Assembly (NCBI GenBank): GCA_003161195.1
Contig: PMOV01000187.1
Location: 21,190 to 26,230 of the forward strand
DNA length: 5,041 bases
Direction: 5' to 3'
From: Acidobacteriota bacterium
GTDB lineage: Bacteria; Acidobacteriota; Terriglobia; Acidiferrales; UBA7541
Position numbers and translations under genes: made by a program. Under the pieces are notes generated by a model. The model searched no databases. It had not been told where the DNA came from and was given only the letters and a program-made list of their open reading frames with translations. Shown one piece after another: positions 1 through 5,041 of the stretch. Positions within the stretch are counted from its first letter, which is position 1. The number at the start of each line of letters is the position of its first letter.

Positions 1-356
1 AAATTGTTTACCAGCGCCAAGGGACTGCCGACCACTTGTCCCGGCTGGGTGGGGTCGCCTAATTCGCAAAAGATCCCGCCGGTTTCCGGGTTGAAGAAAC
101 CGACGCTGGATAGCGGCTGTACTGCCAATACCTCCAGCTGCCGTTGCGCCATCACCAGCGCCGACGAATTTGAGCGATTTTGCTGATTCAGCAGCAAGGA
201 AGCCGGTACGAGTTGTGCCACGCCGACCAGGCCCATCAGCAGGACCGCCGTGGCCAAAATCATCTCCAACAGGCTGAAGCCCGAGTGTTTCCGCCCGCCG
301 CGAGATTGCCGCTCGGTTTTCATTTCAATAGCTTTGCGTTGTGCTTCCCAGCACAT
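1..356 (-). CDS. PilV-like type IV minor prepilin (3' end outside the window)
   Basis: The product is a type IV pilin-like protein, probably a minor pilin that helps start pilus assembly at the inner membrane. What is seen: a basic leader ending RKHSG, then FSLLEM followed by a hydrophobic stretch (ILATAVLLMGLVGVAQLVP). That is the prepilin peptidase site: cut after Gly26, Phe27 methylated, Glu31 as the conserved Glu5. The later MAQRQLEVL (residues about 69-77) is typical of PilV-like proteins. 118 codons are visible and the C-terminal part is missing. I chose ATG at 354-356 because GGTGG lies 9 bases upstream; it gives a long 26-residue leader. ATG at 321-323 gives a more usual 15-residue leader (MKTERQ...) but has no Shine-Dalgarno sequence. 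The gene follows the FimT-like gene by 30 bases, so the two are probably cotranscribed. The pilin class is secure; the PilV assignment, as opposed to a GspI-type pseudopilin, is inference from order and motif. Confidence 0.85.
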   Translation of the reverse strand, partial: MCWEAQRKAIEMKTERQSRGGRKHSGFSLLEMILATAVLLMGLVGVAQLVPASLLLNQQNRSNSSALVMAQRQLEVLAVQPLSSVGFFNPETGGIFCELGDPTQPGQVVGSPLALVNN

Positions 357-386
357 CTCTTATCGCCACCCTACTTTGAAAACTCC

Positions 387-998
387 TCAACTCACTTGCT
401 GCCATGTACCGCCCTGGCCCGCCGTCCATATATGCACCATGCCCGACGGCAGCAGTACCACCGCACGGTATCCCAGCGCCGGGTTTGACTGGTTTCCGAG
501 GTACAAAACATACACGTTTCCGCCAGCCCCGGTGACCAGTGCCCCGCGCTGATCGAACTGCACGGTGGCATTCAATCCCGATAGCACCGTCAATGCCAGC
601 CCCGACGCCCCCAACGTATTGGTGATTGGGCTCGGGTCAGGCAATCCCGCCGCCGGCATCAGCGTCACCGCTCCGGTAATCAAATCCTGGGTCTCCGTCG
701 GATCCGGCACGCCGTTCTTGTTTATGTCAGCAAAAACCACCCAGCTCGAGCCCGTTGACAGCACCACGCCGTTCACTTGTTTGTTGAGCCGGATGGCTTC
801 GTACCGCGTAAACTTCAAAACTCCCGCTAGGCGGTTCGCGGCGTCGTTCAACTGGTATACGCCGAACACCCGGGTGAGTGTCGGTACGGAGATCGCTACG
901 AGCACTAGAATTACCGCCAGCGTCACCACCAATTCGACCGTGCTGAAGCCACTGCCCGTCGACAACTTCAGCGATGAGGATCGTGGACGATGAACCAA
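387..998 (-). CDS. FimT/GspH-like type IV prepilin
   Basis: This is a pseudopilin-type minor pilin of the FimT/GspH family, acting in the inner membrane and periplasm in type IV pilus or type II secretion assembly. From TTG998 the protein is 203 residues, close to the family norm. What is seen: leader MVHRPRSSSLKLSTGSG, prepilin peptidase cut after Gly17, then FSTVELVVTLAVILVLVAIS with Glu22 as Glu5 of the mature protein. Next is the amphipathic stretch ANRLAGVLKFTRYEAIRLNK, usual in GspH domains. A globular part contains VFADINKNGVPDPTE (residues 88-102), the Asp/Asn-rich loop common in this family, and ends in RAVVLLPSGMVHIW. The frame extends up to another TTG at 1073, but that start would give a 42-residue leader and has no ribosome binding site. 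The adjacent PilV-like gene supports a pilus role over secretion, though both use such subunits. Confidence 0.88.
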   Translation of the reverse strand: MVHRPRSSSLKLSTGSGFSTVELVVTLAVILVLVAISVPTLTRVFGVYQLNDAANRLAGVLKFTRYEAIRLNKQVNGVVLSTGSSWVVFADINKNGVPDPTETQDLITGAVTLMPAAGLPDPSPITNTLGASGLALTVLSGLNATVQFDQRGALVTGAGGNVYVLYLGNQSNPALGYRAVVLLPSGMVHIWTAGQGGTWQQVS

Positions 999-1004
999 GG
1001 GCGG

Positions 1005-1012
1005 CTTCCTCT
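1005..1012 (-). promoter_or_regulatory. Shine-Dalgarno site that decides the TTG start of the FimT-like gene
   Basis: AGAGGAAG lies 6 bases before TTG998, with its AGGA core 8 bases away. The alternative in-frame TTG at 1073 has no purine-rich stretch in front of it. The site also leaves a prepilin leader of normal length, so ribosome binding and protein logic agree. Confidence 0.65.
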
Positions 1013-1104
1013 TCGTCAAATTCCGATACCCGCCCTGTTCGCCACTTGATGCCCCGCTGGGGACTGGGTTCAAGGTGACGAAGGAGCGTCGTGGGGGTAA
1101 ATGT

Positions 1105-1134
1105 GCTGCGCGTTATAGTATGACAGGGCGCAGC
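1105..1134. repeat. 7-bp perfect inverted repeat around the pilin -10 element
   Basis: GCTGCGC (1105-1111) and GCGCAGC (1128-1134) are perfect reverse complements with 16 bases between them. The left arm directly abuts the candidate -10 (1112-1117) and the right arm ends just before the -35 (1135-1140), so the dyad fills the spacer and brackets the -10. The arm centres are 23 bp apart, about two helical turns, which suits a dimeric regulator. It could also be chance in GC-rich DNA. Confidence 0.4.
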
Positions 1135-1140
1135 TTATAA
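1112..1140 (-). promoter_or_regulatory. Candidate promoter of the minor pilin genes
   Basis: Reading leftward, TTATAA (1140-1135) and TATAAC (1117-1112) are separated by exactly 17 bases. The -10 matches the sigma-70 consensus at 5 of 6 positions, the -35 only at 3 of 6. Transcription would start near 1105, giving a leader of about 105 bases to TTG998. No convincing sigma-54 type GG/GC element was seen, although many pilin genes use that factor. The weak -35 suggests that an activator may be needed. Confidence 0.4.
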
Positions 1141-1403
1141 GGACCTTACGTGGCCAAATCGAAGTACCATTTTAGTACACGAAACCGGGCTTTGGCATAG
1201 CAAAGTCGTACCACTCTTAAAGTCCTACTCGTTATTCCATTGGCCGCCCCCCGTTCGCTCTGGGATTGGGTTTGGAAAGCCATGGCGTTCGCCCCATGCC
1301 GTAAACTCTTTGTCATCAAACGCTTACGAACAGCCTGACCTTAACTAATTTAGATTCAGTCTCTTACGAGACGCCCTCCCGGTCTATTTTCACGACCGAC
1401 GGC
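1141..1403. other. Gene-free spacer between the GMC gene and the pilin genes
   Basis: No reading frame here has a ribosome binding site or recognisable protein signature, and no tRNA- or rRNA-like sequence was seen. The stretch is visibly more AT-rich than the flanking genes. It contains short imperfect tandem copies: AGTAC at 1163-1167 and 1174-1178; AAAGTC(G/C)TAC at 1202-1211 and 1219-1228; CTTACGA at 1323-1329 and 1363-1369. They are too short to call as a repeat family. The right end holds two small hairpins behind the GMC stop codon. Confidence 0.5.
1359..1398 (-). terminator. Two small hairpins downstream of the GMC gene, weak terminator candidate
   Basis: After the GMC stop codon the minus strand can form CGGTC/GACCG (1394-1398 with 1380-1384, 9-base loop) and then GTCTC/GAGAC (1368-1372 with 1359-1363, 4-base loop). 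Both stems are only 5 bp. No run of T follows either one, so a standard intrinsic terminator is not supported. They could protect the 3' end of the mRNA or be chance. Confidence 0.25.
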
Positions 1404-3353
1404 TCAGGATTTGGCGGCGAGCACGCCAGCGTTGCGATGCGCGATGGCCGCAATCGAAATCATGGGGTTCACCCCGGACGCCGAGGGAAACGACGAACCG
1501 TCCATCACGTGCAAATTGCGAGCTTCCCAGCATTCACCGTGTGGATTTGTGACGGACGAAGCCGCGGATGCGCCCAGTCGCGCCGTCCCCATAATGTGGA
1601 AGGAAAACAGAGCGACTTGCCCGGCGCCCCATCCCGCGGCGTCCATCTCCCAGGTAAACGAGTCCAGCGTGCCGCGAACGCCTGGCTGATACGAGCAGAA
1701 TTTCGCATGCGGCGAGTAAATCAGCCGCGCGCCCGCCGCTTCCAGAATGCGCGCCGCGCCGATGAATCCCGCGCGGATGTGCGCGGCGTCGAATTTCGAG
1801 AGCGCATACTGGGTCACCGGCCAACCGGTGCGGTCCACTTTTACGCTTCCGCTATCGCGGTCGCGCGCCAGCACGCCGATCGCGGAGGTATGCGGCAGCT
1901 TTCCAAGCAGCGCGCGATATTGACTCGGGGTGCGCCATGGCAACACCGCCGCGGCGATCACCGGCTGGAGCGAGGTGGTTTCATATTTCACGCCATAGTT
2001 TCCGTCTATCCGAGTGTGCTGATCGGAGTAGATCGCCTGCATGGTGCCTTCCCACGGGCGAATTTCTTGATCGAAGACGCCGCAGACGTTAGAGACCGGA
2101 TGCAGATGTAAATGCTTTCCGATGTGCTCATTGCGCAGACCGGAGCGCAGCAGCAAGGCCGGCGTGTGGATCGCGCCGCAAGCTACCACTGCGGCTTTGC
2201 AGCGCACCGTGACGCGATGGCCGCTTTTGGTGCGCGCTTCCACGGCCGTGACCGCGCCGGCGTCGATGCGGACGCGAGCCGCGCGCGTCTCCGCCAGAAT
2301 GCGTGCGCCGGAATTCTGCGCATCCAGCAGAAAGGTCTTTGCCGTGGATTGTTTTGCGCCAATCGGGCAGCCGTATCCGCAGTAGCCGCACACTTGGCCC
2401 TGGTCGCAGCCGATGACGTTGCGCGGCATCGCATCGCAGTGCCAGCCGAGGGAGGTGAGGCCACGCCGCATCACTTCTTCCCGTGCAGAGACGCGATTGT
2501 AATCGCGATTCACGCTCAGTCGCGCGCAGACCGCGTCCAGACTGCGCGAATATTCCTCGGAGGCGAACCATGGAATTCCAGTGGCGGCCCATTCGCGGCG
2601 AATCTCGTCTGGCGTGCGGAACGAGGTACAGTAATTCACCACGGTGCCGCCGCCCACGCATTCGCCGGCCAGCAACCCCACGCTGTGATTCGCGGTCGCC
2701 GCGAAGCCCTGCTCGAGATAGAGACGCGTAAAGCCCGCCAGTTCGGCGCCGTCGAAGTCCGCATCGTCATAATATCCGCCAGCCTCTAGAACGATTACGT
2801 CTTTACCGGCCGCGGCAAGCACGGCCGCGGCGGTTCCACCGCCGGCGCCCGAGCCGATCACGCAGACGTCGGCGGTTAAGTCCGTGTCGCGATCGGGAAT
2901 GGTGACGCGCAGGGGGCGACTCGCGCCATTGCGTTGTGCGCCGAGCGGGCCGGGGAAGCCAAACTTTGACCATACCGGGCTGGGCGCGCCATTTTTACCC
3001 GGCAGCATCACGTACAAGTACCCGACGGCTTTGCGCAAGGCCTGAAACGCGCCGCGGCGGGTGGCAAGGGCGCTGTCCGCCCAGTCGAGCAACATGCGGG
3101 TGCGCGCGTCGTGAGGTAAACCGGAAAATGGCACCAGGCGCGCTACGGTGAATAGGCTGTGCAGGCGCGAGTTCCAGAGATCGAGTAATTGCAAAAGCGG
3201 TTCACTGCGGCCGGTTAGAGCGGGGTCGGGCAACGCCGCGGCAAGGGCTTCCGGTACGCCCATTTCGCTGGAGCTGGGCCAGCCTTCTTCCGCTGGAAAA
3301 AAGGTCTGGCAAATCTCCGCAAGGGCTCGCGTCTGAACCGCAGTCATGTTCAT
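1404..3353 (-). CDS. GMC-family FAD oxidoreductase, long-chain fatty alcohol oxidase-like
   Basis: A 649-residue flavoprotein of the glucose-methanol-choline family, probably oxidising an alcohol to an aldehyde with FAD. Residues 1-155 form an N-terminal region starting LAEICQTFFPA and ending PVWSKFGFPGP, as in fatty alcohol oxidases. The FAD-binding loop GSGAGGG is at 167-173, with Glu190 ending the second strand (VIVLEAGG). LLAGECVGGGTVVNY (227-241) and FRTPDEIRREWA (245-256) are family blocks. A four-Cys motif (Cys316, 322, 325, 329) precedes GAKQSTAKTFLLDA. At the C-terminus, His586 (SFHIMGTARLG) and Asn629 (SGVNPMISI) are the expected catalytic His/Asn pair. There is no signal peptide, so the protein is likely cytoplasmic or membrane-associated. 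The ATG at 3351-3353 is preceded by GGAGG; the frame stays open to 3491, but that part is low-complexity and lacks a binding site. The substrate cannot be read from the sequence; the fatty-alcohol assignment comes from whole-length motif order. Confidence 0.9.
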   Translation of the reverse strand: MNMTAVQTRALAEICQTFFPAEEGWPSSSEMGVPEALAAALPDPALTGRSEPLLQLLDLWNSRLHSLFTVARLVPFSGLPHDARTRMLLDWADSALATRRGAFQALRKAVGYLYVMLPGKNGAPSPVWSKFGFPGPLGAQRNGASRPLRVTIPDRDTDLTADVCVIGSGAGGGTAAAVLAAAGKDVIVLEAGGYYDDADFDGAELAGFTRLYLEQGFAATANHSVGLLAGECVGGGTVVNYCTSFRTPDEIRREWAATGIPWFASEEYSRSLDAVCARLSVNRDYNRVSAREEVMRRGLTSLGWHCDAMPRNVIGCDQGQVCGYCGYGCPIGAKQSTAKTFLLDAQNSGARILAETRAARVRIDAGAVTAVEARTKSGHRVTVRCKAAVVACGAIHTPALLLRSGLRNEHIGKHLHLHPVSNVCGVFDQEIRPWEGTMQAIYSDQHTRIDGNYGVKYETTSLQPVIAAAVLPWRTPSQYRALLGKLPHTSAIGVLARDRDSGSVKVDRTGWPVTQYALSKFDAAHIRAGFIGAARILEAAGARLIYSPHAKFCSYQPGVRGTLDSFTWEMDAAGWGAGQVALFSFHIMGTARLGASAASSVTNPHGECWEARNLHVMDGSSFPSASGVNPMISIAAIAHRNAGVLAAKS

Positions 3354-3364
3354 GCGGCGGGTTC

Positions 3365-3369
3365 CCTCC
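3365..3369 (-). promoter_or_regulatory. Shine-Dalgarno site of the GMC gene
   Basis: GGAGG, inside GGGAGGGAA, lies 11 bases before the ATG at 3351-3353 and 17 bases before a second ATG at 3345-3347. The spacing is slightly long for the first and too long for the second, so the first is preferred. The upstream in-frame extension to 3491 is therefore probably untranslated. Confidence 0.55.
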
Positions 3370-3453
3370 CGCAAAGCACTCGTACTGTTAGAGTTAGCGG
3401 TGATATGGGGCGGTGGTTTTTGGAGGGTGCAGGGGTGTACGGTAGGGGAATTT

Positions 3454-3516
3454 GTATCGTTATCAAAGGAAAGGGTTTGCGTGGGGAGCAATGCGTATCG
3501 TTATCAAAACAAAGGG
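3454..3516. repeat. Near-perfect 22-bp direct repeat upstream of the GMC gene, copies 41 bp apart
   Basis: The block GTATCGTTATCAAA occurs at 3454-3467 and again at 3495-3508 with no mismatch. Extended through the following nn-AAAGGG, the copies (3454-3475 and 3495-3516) agree at 20 of 22 positions. The 41-bp phasing is close to four helical turns, placing both copies on the same face of the DNA. On the GMC sense strand the core reads TTTGATAACGATAC, which has a central CG and one good TGATAA half-site, like many LacI-family operators; the other half-site is imperfect. Tandem regulator sites controlling the GMC gene are the simplest reading; a recent local duplication is the alternative. Confidence 0.6.
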
Positions 3517-3597
3517 GCGATTTTGGCGGACACAGATTTGTGGTTGGAGTTGCTGCAAAGCTGAGGCGCGGGGCTGGGAGACGAGAATTCACGATAA

Positions 3598-3626
3598 AAG
3601 GTAGCACGGTGCCGTTTACTTGTCAA
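3598..3626 (-). promoter_or_regulatory. Candidate promoter for the GMC gene
   Basis: On the minus strand a perfect TTGACA (3626-3621) is followed after 17 bases by TACCTT (3603-3598), which matches the -10 consensus at only 3 of 6 positions. Transcription would begin near 3591, giving a leader of about 240 bases containing both copies of the 22-bp repeat. The repeats would then lie downstream of the start and could act as roadblock-type operators or in the RNA. A closer promoter may have been missed. Confidence 0.3.
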
Positions 3627-3647
3627 GACCCAGTACTAGATGATATT
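3620..3647 (+). promoter_or_regulatory. Candidate distal plus-strand promoter sharing the palindromic -35
   Basis: The 9-base palindrome CTTGTCAAG (3619-3627) supplies a TTGTCA box (3620-3625) on the plus strand as well as TTGACA on the minus strand. GATATT (3642-3647), 16 bases downstream, matches the -10 at 4 of 6 positions. If active, it would place the hairpins at 3756-3889 in a leader of about 300 bases before RNase R. The evidence is weak. Confidence 0.2.
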
Positions 3648-3755
3648 CATTCGAACGGTGCAGAGTCGCGATTGGCGGCGTGGGTGCGGGCATGAGTCTA
3701 CCAAGGTCGACGAACGGCGTGTGGCAAAAGTGCGAAGAGAAGGCGGGCAAAAAGG

Positions 3756-3789
3756 GGGAGAGGCGGGCCAGGTCGTCCCGCGCTCTCCC
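3756..3789. repeat. 12-bp inverted repeat with one bulge (hairpin A)
   Basis: GGGAGAG (3756-3762) pairs with CTCTCCC (3783-3789), and GCGGG (3763-3767) pairs with CCCGC (3777-3781). Only G3782 is bulged, and the loop is 9 bases. Twelve mostly G-C pairs make this a stable stem in either strand's RNA. No T-run follows on either strand, so it does not look like an intrinsic terminator. A smaller CCCC/GGGG hairpin (3794-3807) sits between it and the next stem. Confidence 0.55.
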
Positions 3790-3808
3790 ATGTCCCCAGT
3801 TAAGGGGT

Positions 3809-3841
3809 ACCGGCGAATCTGACGGAGGGTGATTCGCCGGT
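3809..3841. repeat. 11-bp perfect inverted repeat (hairpin B)
   Basis: ACCGGCGAATC (3809-3819) and GATTCGCCGGT (3831-3841) are exact reverse complements around an 11-base loop that contains GGAGGG on the plus strand. A perfect 11-bp dyad with this spacing is unlikely by chance. Neither side has a T tract. It could be an operator, an RNA leader stem-loop or a dispersed extragenic palindrome. Confidence 0.65.
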
Positions 3842-3859
3842 CGTGTGTTGGCCTGTGCA

Positions 3860-3889
3860 TGAAACCCCGGAAAGGGGAAAAAAGTTTCA
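3860..3889. repeat. Nested inverted repeat (hairpin C) before RNase R
   Basis: TGAAAC (3860-3865) pairs with GTTTCA (3884-3889). Inside it, CCC (3866-3868) can pair with part of GGGG (3874-3877), leaving the A-run 3878-3883 as an asymmetric bulge. The right arm overlaps the first copy of the GAAAAAAGTTT direct repeat. As an RNA stem it is weaker than hairpins A and B. Confidence 0.35.
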
Positions 3890-3913
3890 GGGTGGGTGAA
3901 AAAAGTTTAGAAT
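3877..3913 (+). promoter_or_regulatory. Tandem GAAAAAAGTTT repeats and -10 element of the RNase R promoter
   Basis: GAAAAAAGTTT occurs exactly at 3877-3887 and 3898-3908, 21 bp apart, that is two helical turns. The second copy ends in the first base of TAGAAT (3908-3913), a 5-of-6 match to the -10 consensus. No clear -35 is found 16-18 bases upstream; the best is GTTTCA at 18 bases. Transcription would start near 3920, about 34 bases before the RNase R ATG. The phased A-tracts could bend the DNA, or be tandem sites for a regulator replacing the -35 contact. Confidence 0.45.
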
Positions 3914-3953
3914 CGCTGTGCAAATCCTGGTTGCAACGCTCGTGTGCCAATTC

Positions 3954-5041
3954 ATGGCCAGAACTTCTCACCTAAATCCCGACGATATCCTTCGTTTTCT
4001 GCGAGTTAGCGGCAATCCGGCGGCGGCGCGGGAGATTTCCCACGCGCTGCAGCTACGCAGGTCCGATCAGAACGCCTTGTTCAAGATGCTGGGCAAGCTG
4101 AAGAAACGAGGCGCTATTGACGAAGTCCCCGACGGCCGCTACCGCTTGGCCGGACGCCAAGCCGGGGCTTCCGAGGAGCGGGAGAAGCGGCCATTCAGCG
4201 GTGGCAACGCTGTGGGCGGCAGCGGGGGCGATGTAACGGTTCGCGGGGATAGCTTGGCGCACGACGAGGTGCGCGGGAAGCTGCTTTTGCATCACGACGG
4301 ATACGGATTTGTGGTGCCCGACGAGCCGATTCCTGCGCTGGACGGCGACGTGTTTATTCCGCGGCTGGCGATTGACGATGCCATGCACGGCGACCACGTG
4401 GTGGTGAAGATTCAACGGCGCGGGGGATTCGGTGAGCGGCAGCGCGCTGAGGGCCGCATCGTGCGGATTCTGGACCGGGCACACGCGAAAGTCGTGGGGC
4501 TGTTCCGCTACGGTCCCCGTTACAACGTGGTGCTGCCATATGACGCGCGCTTGCAGCACGAGATTGAAATACCGTTTGGCGAGGAGCTGACGGCCGCGCT
4601 GCTAGAAAAGCTGCGGGTGAGCCATCCGCAGCTGGAACTGCAGGAGCCGCGCAATCGCAAACGTATCCCGCGCCTCGAGGAACTGGATGGCGCGGTGGTG
4701 AACGCTGAAATCTTGCGCTTCCCGCGCGCCGGAGCCACGCCCATCGGCCGCGTGCTGGAAATTCTAGGGCGGCCCGGCGAACTGGGGGTGGATACGGAAA
4801 TTATTATCCGCAAACACCACCTGCCATACGAGTTTCCTGCCGCGGTGCTTGCAGAGGCAGAGCATCGCGCGGAACTGCCTTGCGATTCAGAGTTGCAACG
4901 GCGGGAGGATTTTCGCCACCTGCCTATCGTAACCATCGACGGAGAAACGGCACGGGATTTCGACGATGCGGTGTACGCGGAAAAGCGGGCCGATGGCGGC
5001 TGGCACCTGCAGGTGCATATCGCCGACGTGGCGCACTACGT
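3954..5041 (+). CDS. rnr: Ribonuclease R, N-terminal part (3' end outside the window)
   Basis: RNase R is a processive 3'-to-5' exoribonuclease of the RNB family that degrades structured RNA in the cytoplasm and works with trans-translation. 362 codons are visible, roughly half of a usual protein. Residues 8-66 look like the RNase R helix-turn-helix (DDILRFLRV ... YRLAG). A Gly-rich linker follows (about 70-100). Cold-shock domain 1 begins at VRGKLLLHHDGYGFVVPDE (106-124) and includes GDVFIP; a second OB-type domain begins at GRIVRIL (167). The RNB domain has LPIVTIDGETARDFDDAVY (323-341): Asp329, Asp335, Asp337 and Asp338 match by spacing the metal-binding aspartates Asp272, 278, 280 and 281 of E. 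coli RNase R. IADVAHYV at the window edge continues the family block. No Shine-Dalgarno sequence precedes the ATG. An in-frame GTG at 3942 is possible but no better. The N-terminal HTH argues against RNase II. Confidence 0.95.
   Translation, partial: MARTSHLNPDDILRFLRVSGNPAAAREISHALQLRRSDQNALFKMLGKLKKRGAIDEVPDGRYRLAGRQAGASEEREKRPFSGGNAVGGSGGDVTVRGDSLAHDEVRGKLLLHHDGYGFVVPDEPIPALDGDVFIPRLAIDDAMHGDHVVVKIQRRGGFGERQRAEGRIVRILDRAHAKVVGLFRYGPRYNVVLPYDARLQHEIEIPFGEELTAALLEKLRVSHPQLELQEPRNRKRIPRLEELDGAVVNAEILRFPRAGATPIGRVLEILGRPGELGVDTEIIIRKHHLPYEFPAAVLAEAEHRAELPCDSELQRREDFRHLPIVTIDGETARDFDDAVYAEKRADGGWHLQVHIADVAHY

Larger units (their letters stand above)
3354..3953. other. 600-base divergent intergenic region between the GMC gene and RNase R
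   Basis: No convincing protein gene was found. Short open frames here lack binding sites and look random in composition. The left part (about 3400-3520) is G-rich on the plus strand, so the GMC mRNA leader would be C-rich. It carries a 22-bp direct repeat. The middle (3598-3647) has weak divergent promoter elements. The right part (3720-3890) is purine-rich and holds several strong inverted repeats, then a spaced direct repeat before RNase R. The region is long for a bacterial divergent spacer and dense in structure. Confidence 0.6.

Noticed and set aside
180..993. Plus-strand open frames at 180-488, 250-552 and 565-993
   Set aside because: They lie antisense to the two prepilin genes, whose processing sites are unmistakable. 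They have no binding sites or recognisable protein features.
1281..1298. CATGG...CCATG hairpin in the spacer before the pilin genes
   Set aside because: The stem is only 5 bp, with competing pairings and no terminator or promoter context. Likely chance.
1437..2789. Two abutting plus-strand open frames (1437-2111 and 2112-2789) antisense to the GMC gene, separated by a single stop codon
   Set aside because: Their translations are rich in Arg, Ala and His with no domain signature, which is typical of antisense shadows of GC-rich genes. The minus-strand GMC frame carries all the conserved motifs.
3354..3491. 46-residue N-terminal extension of the GMC protein to the start at 3491
   Set aside because: It is Thr/Pro/Ser-rich and covers part of the direct repeat region. 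The ATG at 3353 has GGAGG and begins right at the family-like sequence.
3407..3517. Possible G-quadruplex on the plus strand from GGGG runs at 3407, 3432, 3445, 3482 and 3514
   Set aside because: The loops between G-runs are uneven and long (up to about 30 bases), so folding would be weak. It is better described as a strand bias.
3643..3660. GTTCGAAT on the minus strand, resembling a tRNA T-loop
   Set aside because: The flanking bases cannot form the 5-bp T-stem, and no acceptor or anticodon stem is present.
3741..3768. AGGCGGGC twice, 20 bp apart (3741-3748 and 3761-3768)
   Set aside because: An 8-base G-rich word in a purine-rich stretch can recur by chance, and the second copy is already explained as part of hairpin A.
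3640..3822. 60-residue plus-strand open frame beginning MIFIRTVQ
   Set aside because: There is no Shine-Dalgarno sequence, and the second half simply translates the purine-rich hairpin A region. No protein-like features were found.
3636..3971. 111-residue minus-strand open frame between the GMC gene and RNase R, overlapping the RNase R start
   Set aside because: It starts inside rnr, and its repeated KLFSP comes only from the GAAAAAAGTTT direct repeat. Its composition is random and the hairpins interrupt it.

Overview
The window is a stretch of a GC-rich bacterial chromosome with four protein genes: two type IV minor-pilin-like genes (minus strand, left), a fatty-alcohol-oxidase-like GMC flavoprotein (minus strand, centre), and the 5' part of the ribonuclease R gene (plus strand, right edge). 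The mixture of type IV pilin genes, a large GMC oxidoreductase and a divergent RNase R with a Gly-rich linker fits a Gram-negative soil bacterium. My best guess is Acidobacteriota, but this rests on overall impression and not on any search.

Layout. Positions 1-356 (minus, cut by the window edge) encode a PilV-like prepilin with the GFSLLEM processing site. Positions 387-998 (minus) encode a FimT/GspH-like prepilin that starts at a TTG with a good Shine-Dalgarno sequence. The two lie 30 bases apart and read as one operon continuing leftward, where further minor pilin genes would be expected. A candidate promoter with a 7-bp inverted repeat around its -10 element lies at 1105-1140. Positions 1141-1403 hold no gene, only small repeats and two weak hairpins behind the GMC stop codon.

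Positions 1404-3353 (minus) encode a 649-residue GMC oxidoreductase with an intact FAD-binding loop, a four-cysteine motif, and the His/Asn active-site pair. Its upstream region is C-rich on the sense strand and carries a near-perfect 22-bp direct repeat with copies 41 bp apart.

Positions 3354-3953 form a 600-base divergent intergenic region. It holds the repeat, a weak pair of divergent promoters sharing a palindromic -35 box, and, toward RNase R, a run of strong inverted repeats (3756-3789, 3809-3841, 3860-3889). Last comes an 11-bp direct repeat spaced 21 bp that runs into a -10-like element. RNase R starts at 3954 without a visible Shine-Dalgarno sequence and leaves the window just past the catalytic aspartates.

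Nothing links the three units functionally: pilus assembly, alcohol oxidation and RNA turnover look like independent neighbours. No new multi-gene system is evident. The best leads are non-coding: the structured region upstream of RNase R and the 22-bp repeat upstream of the GMC gene.
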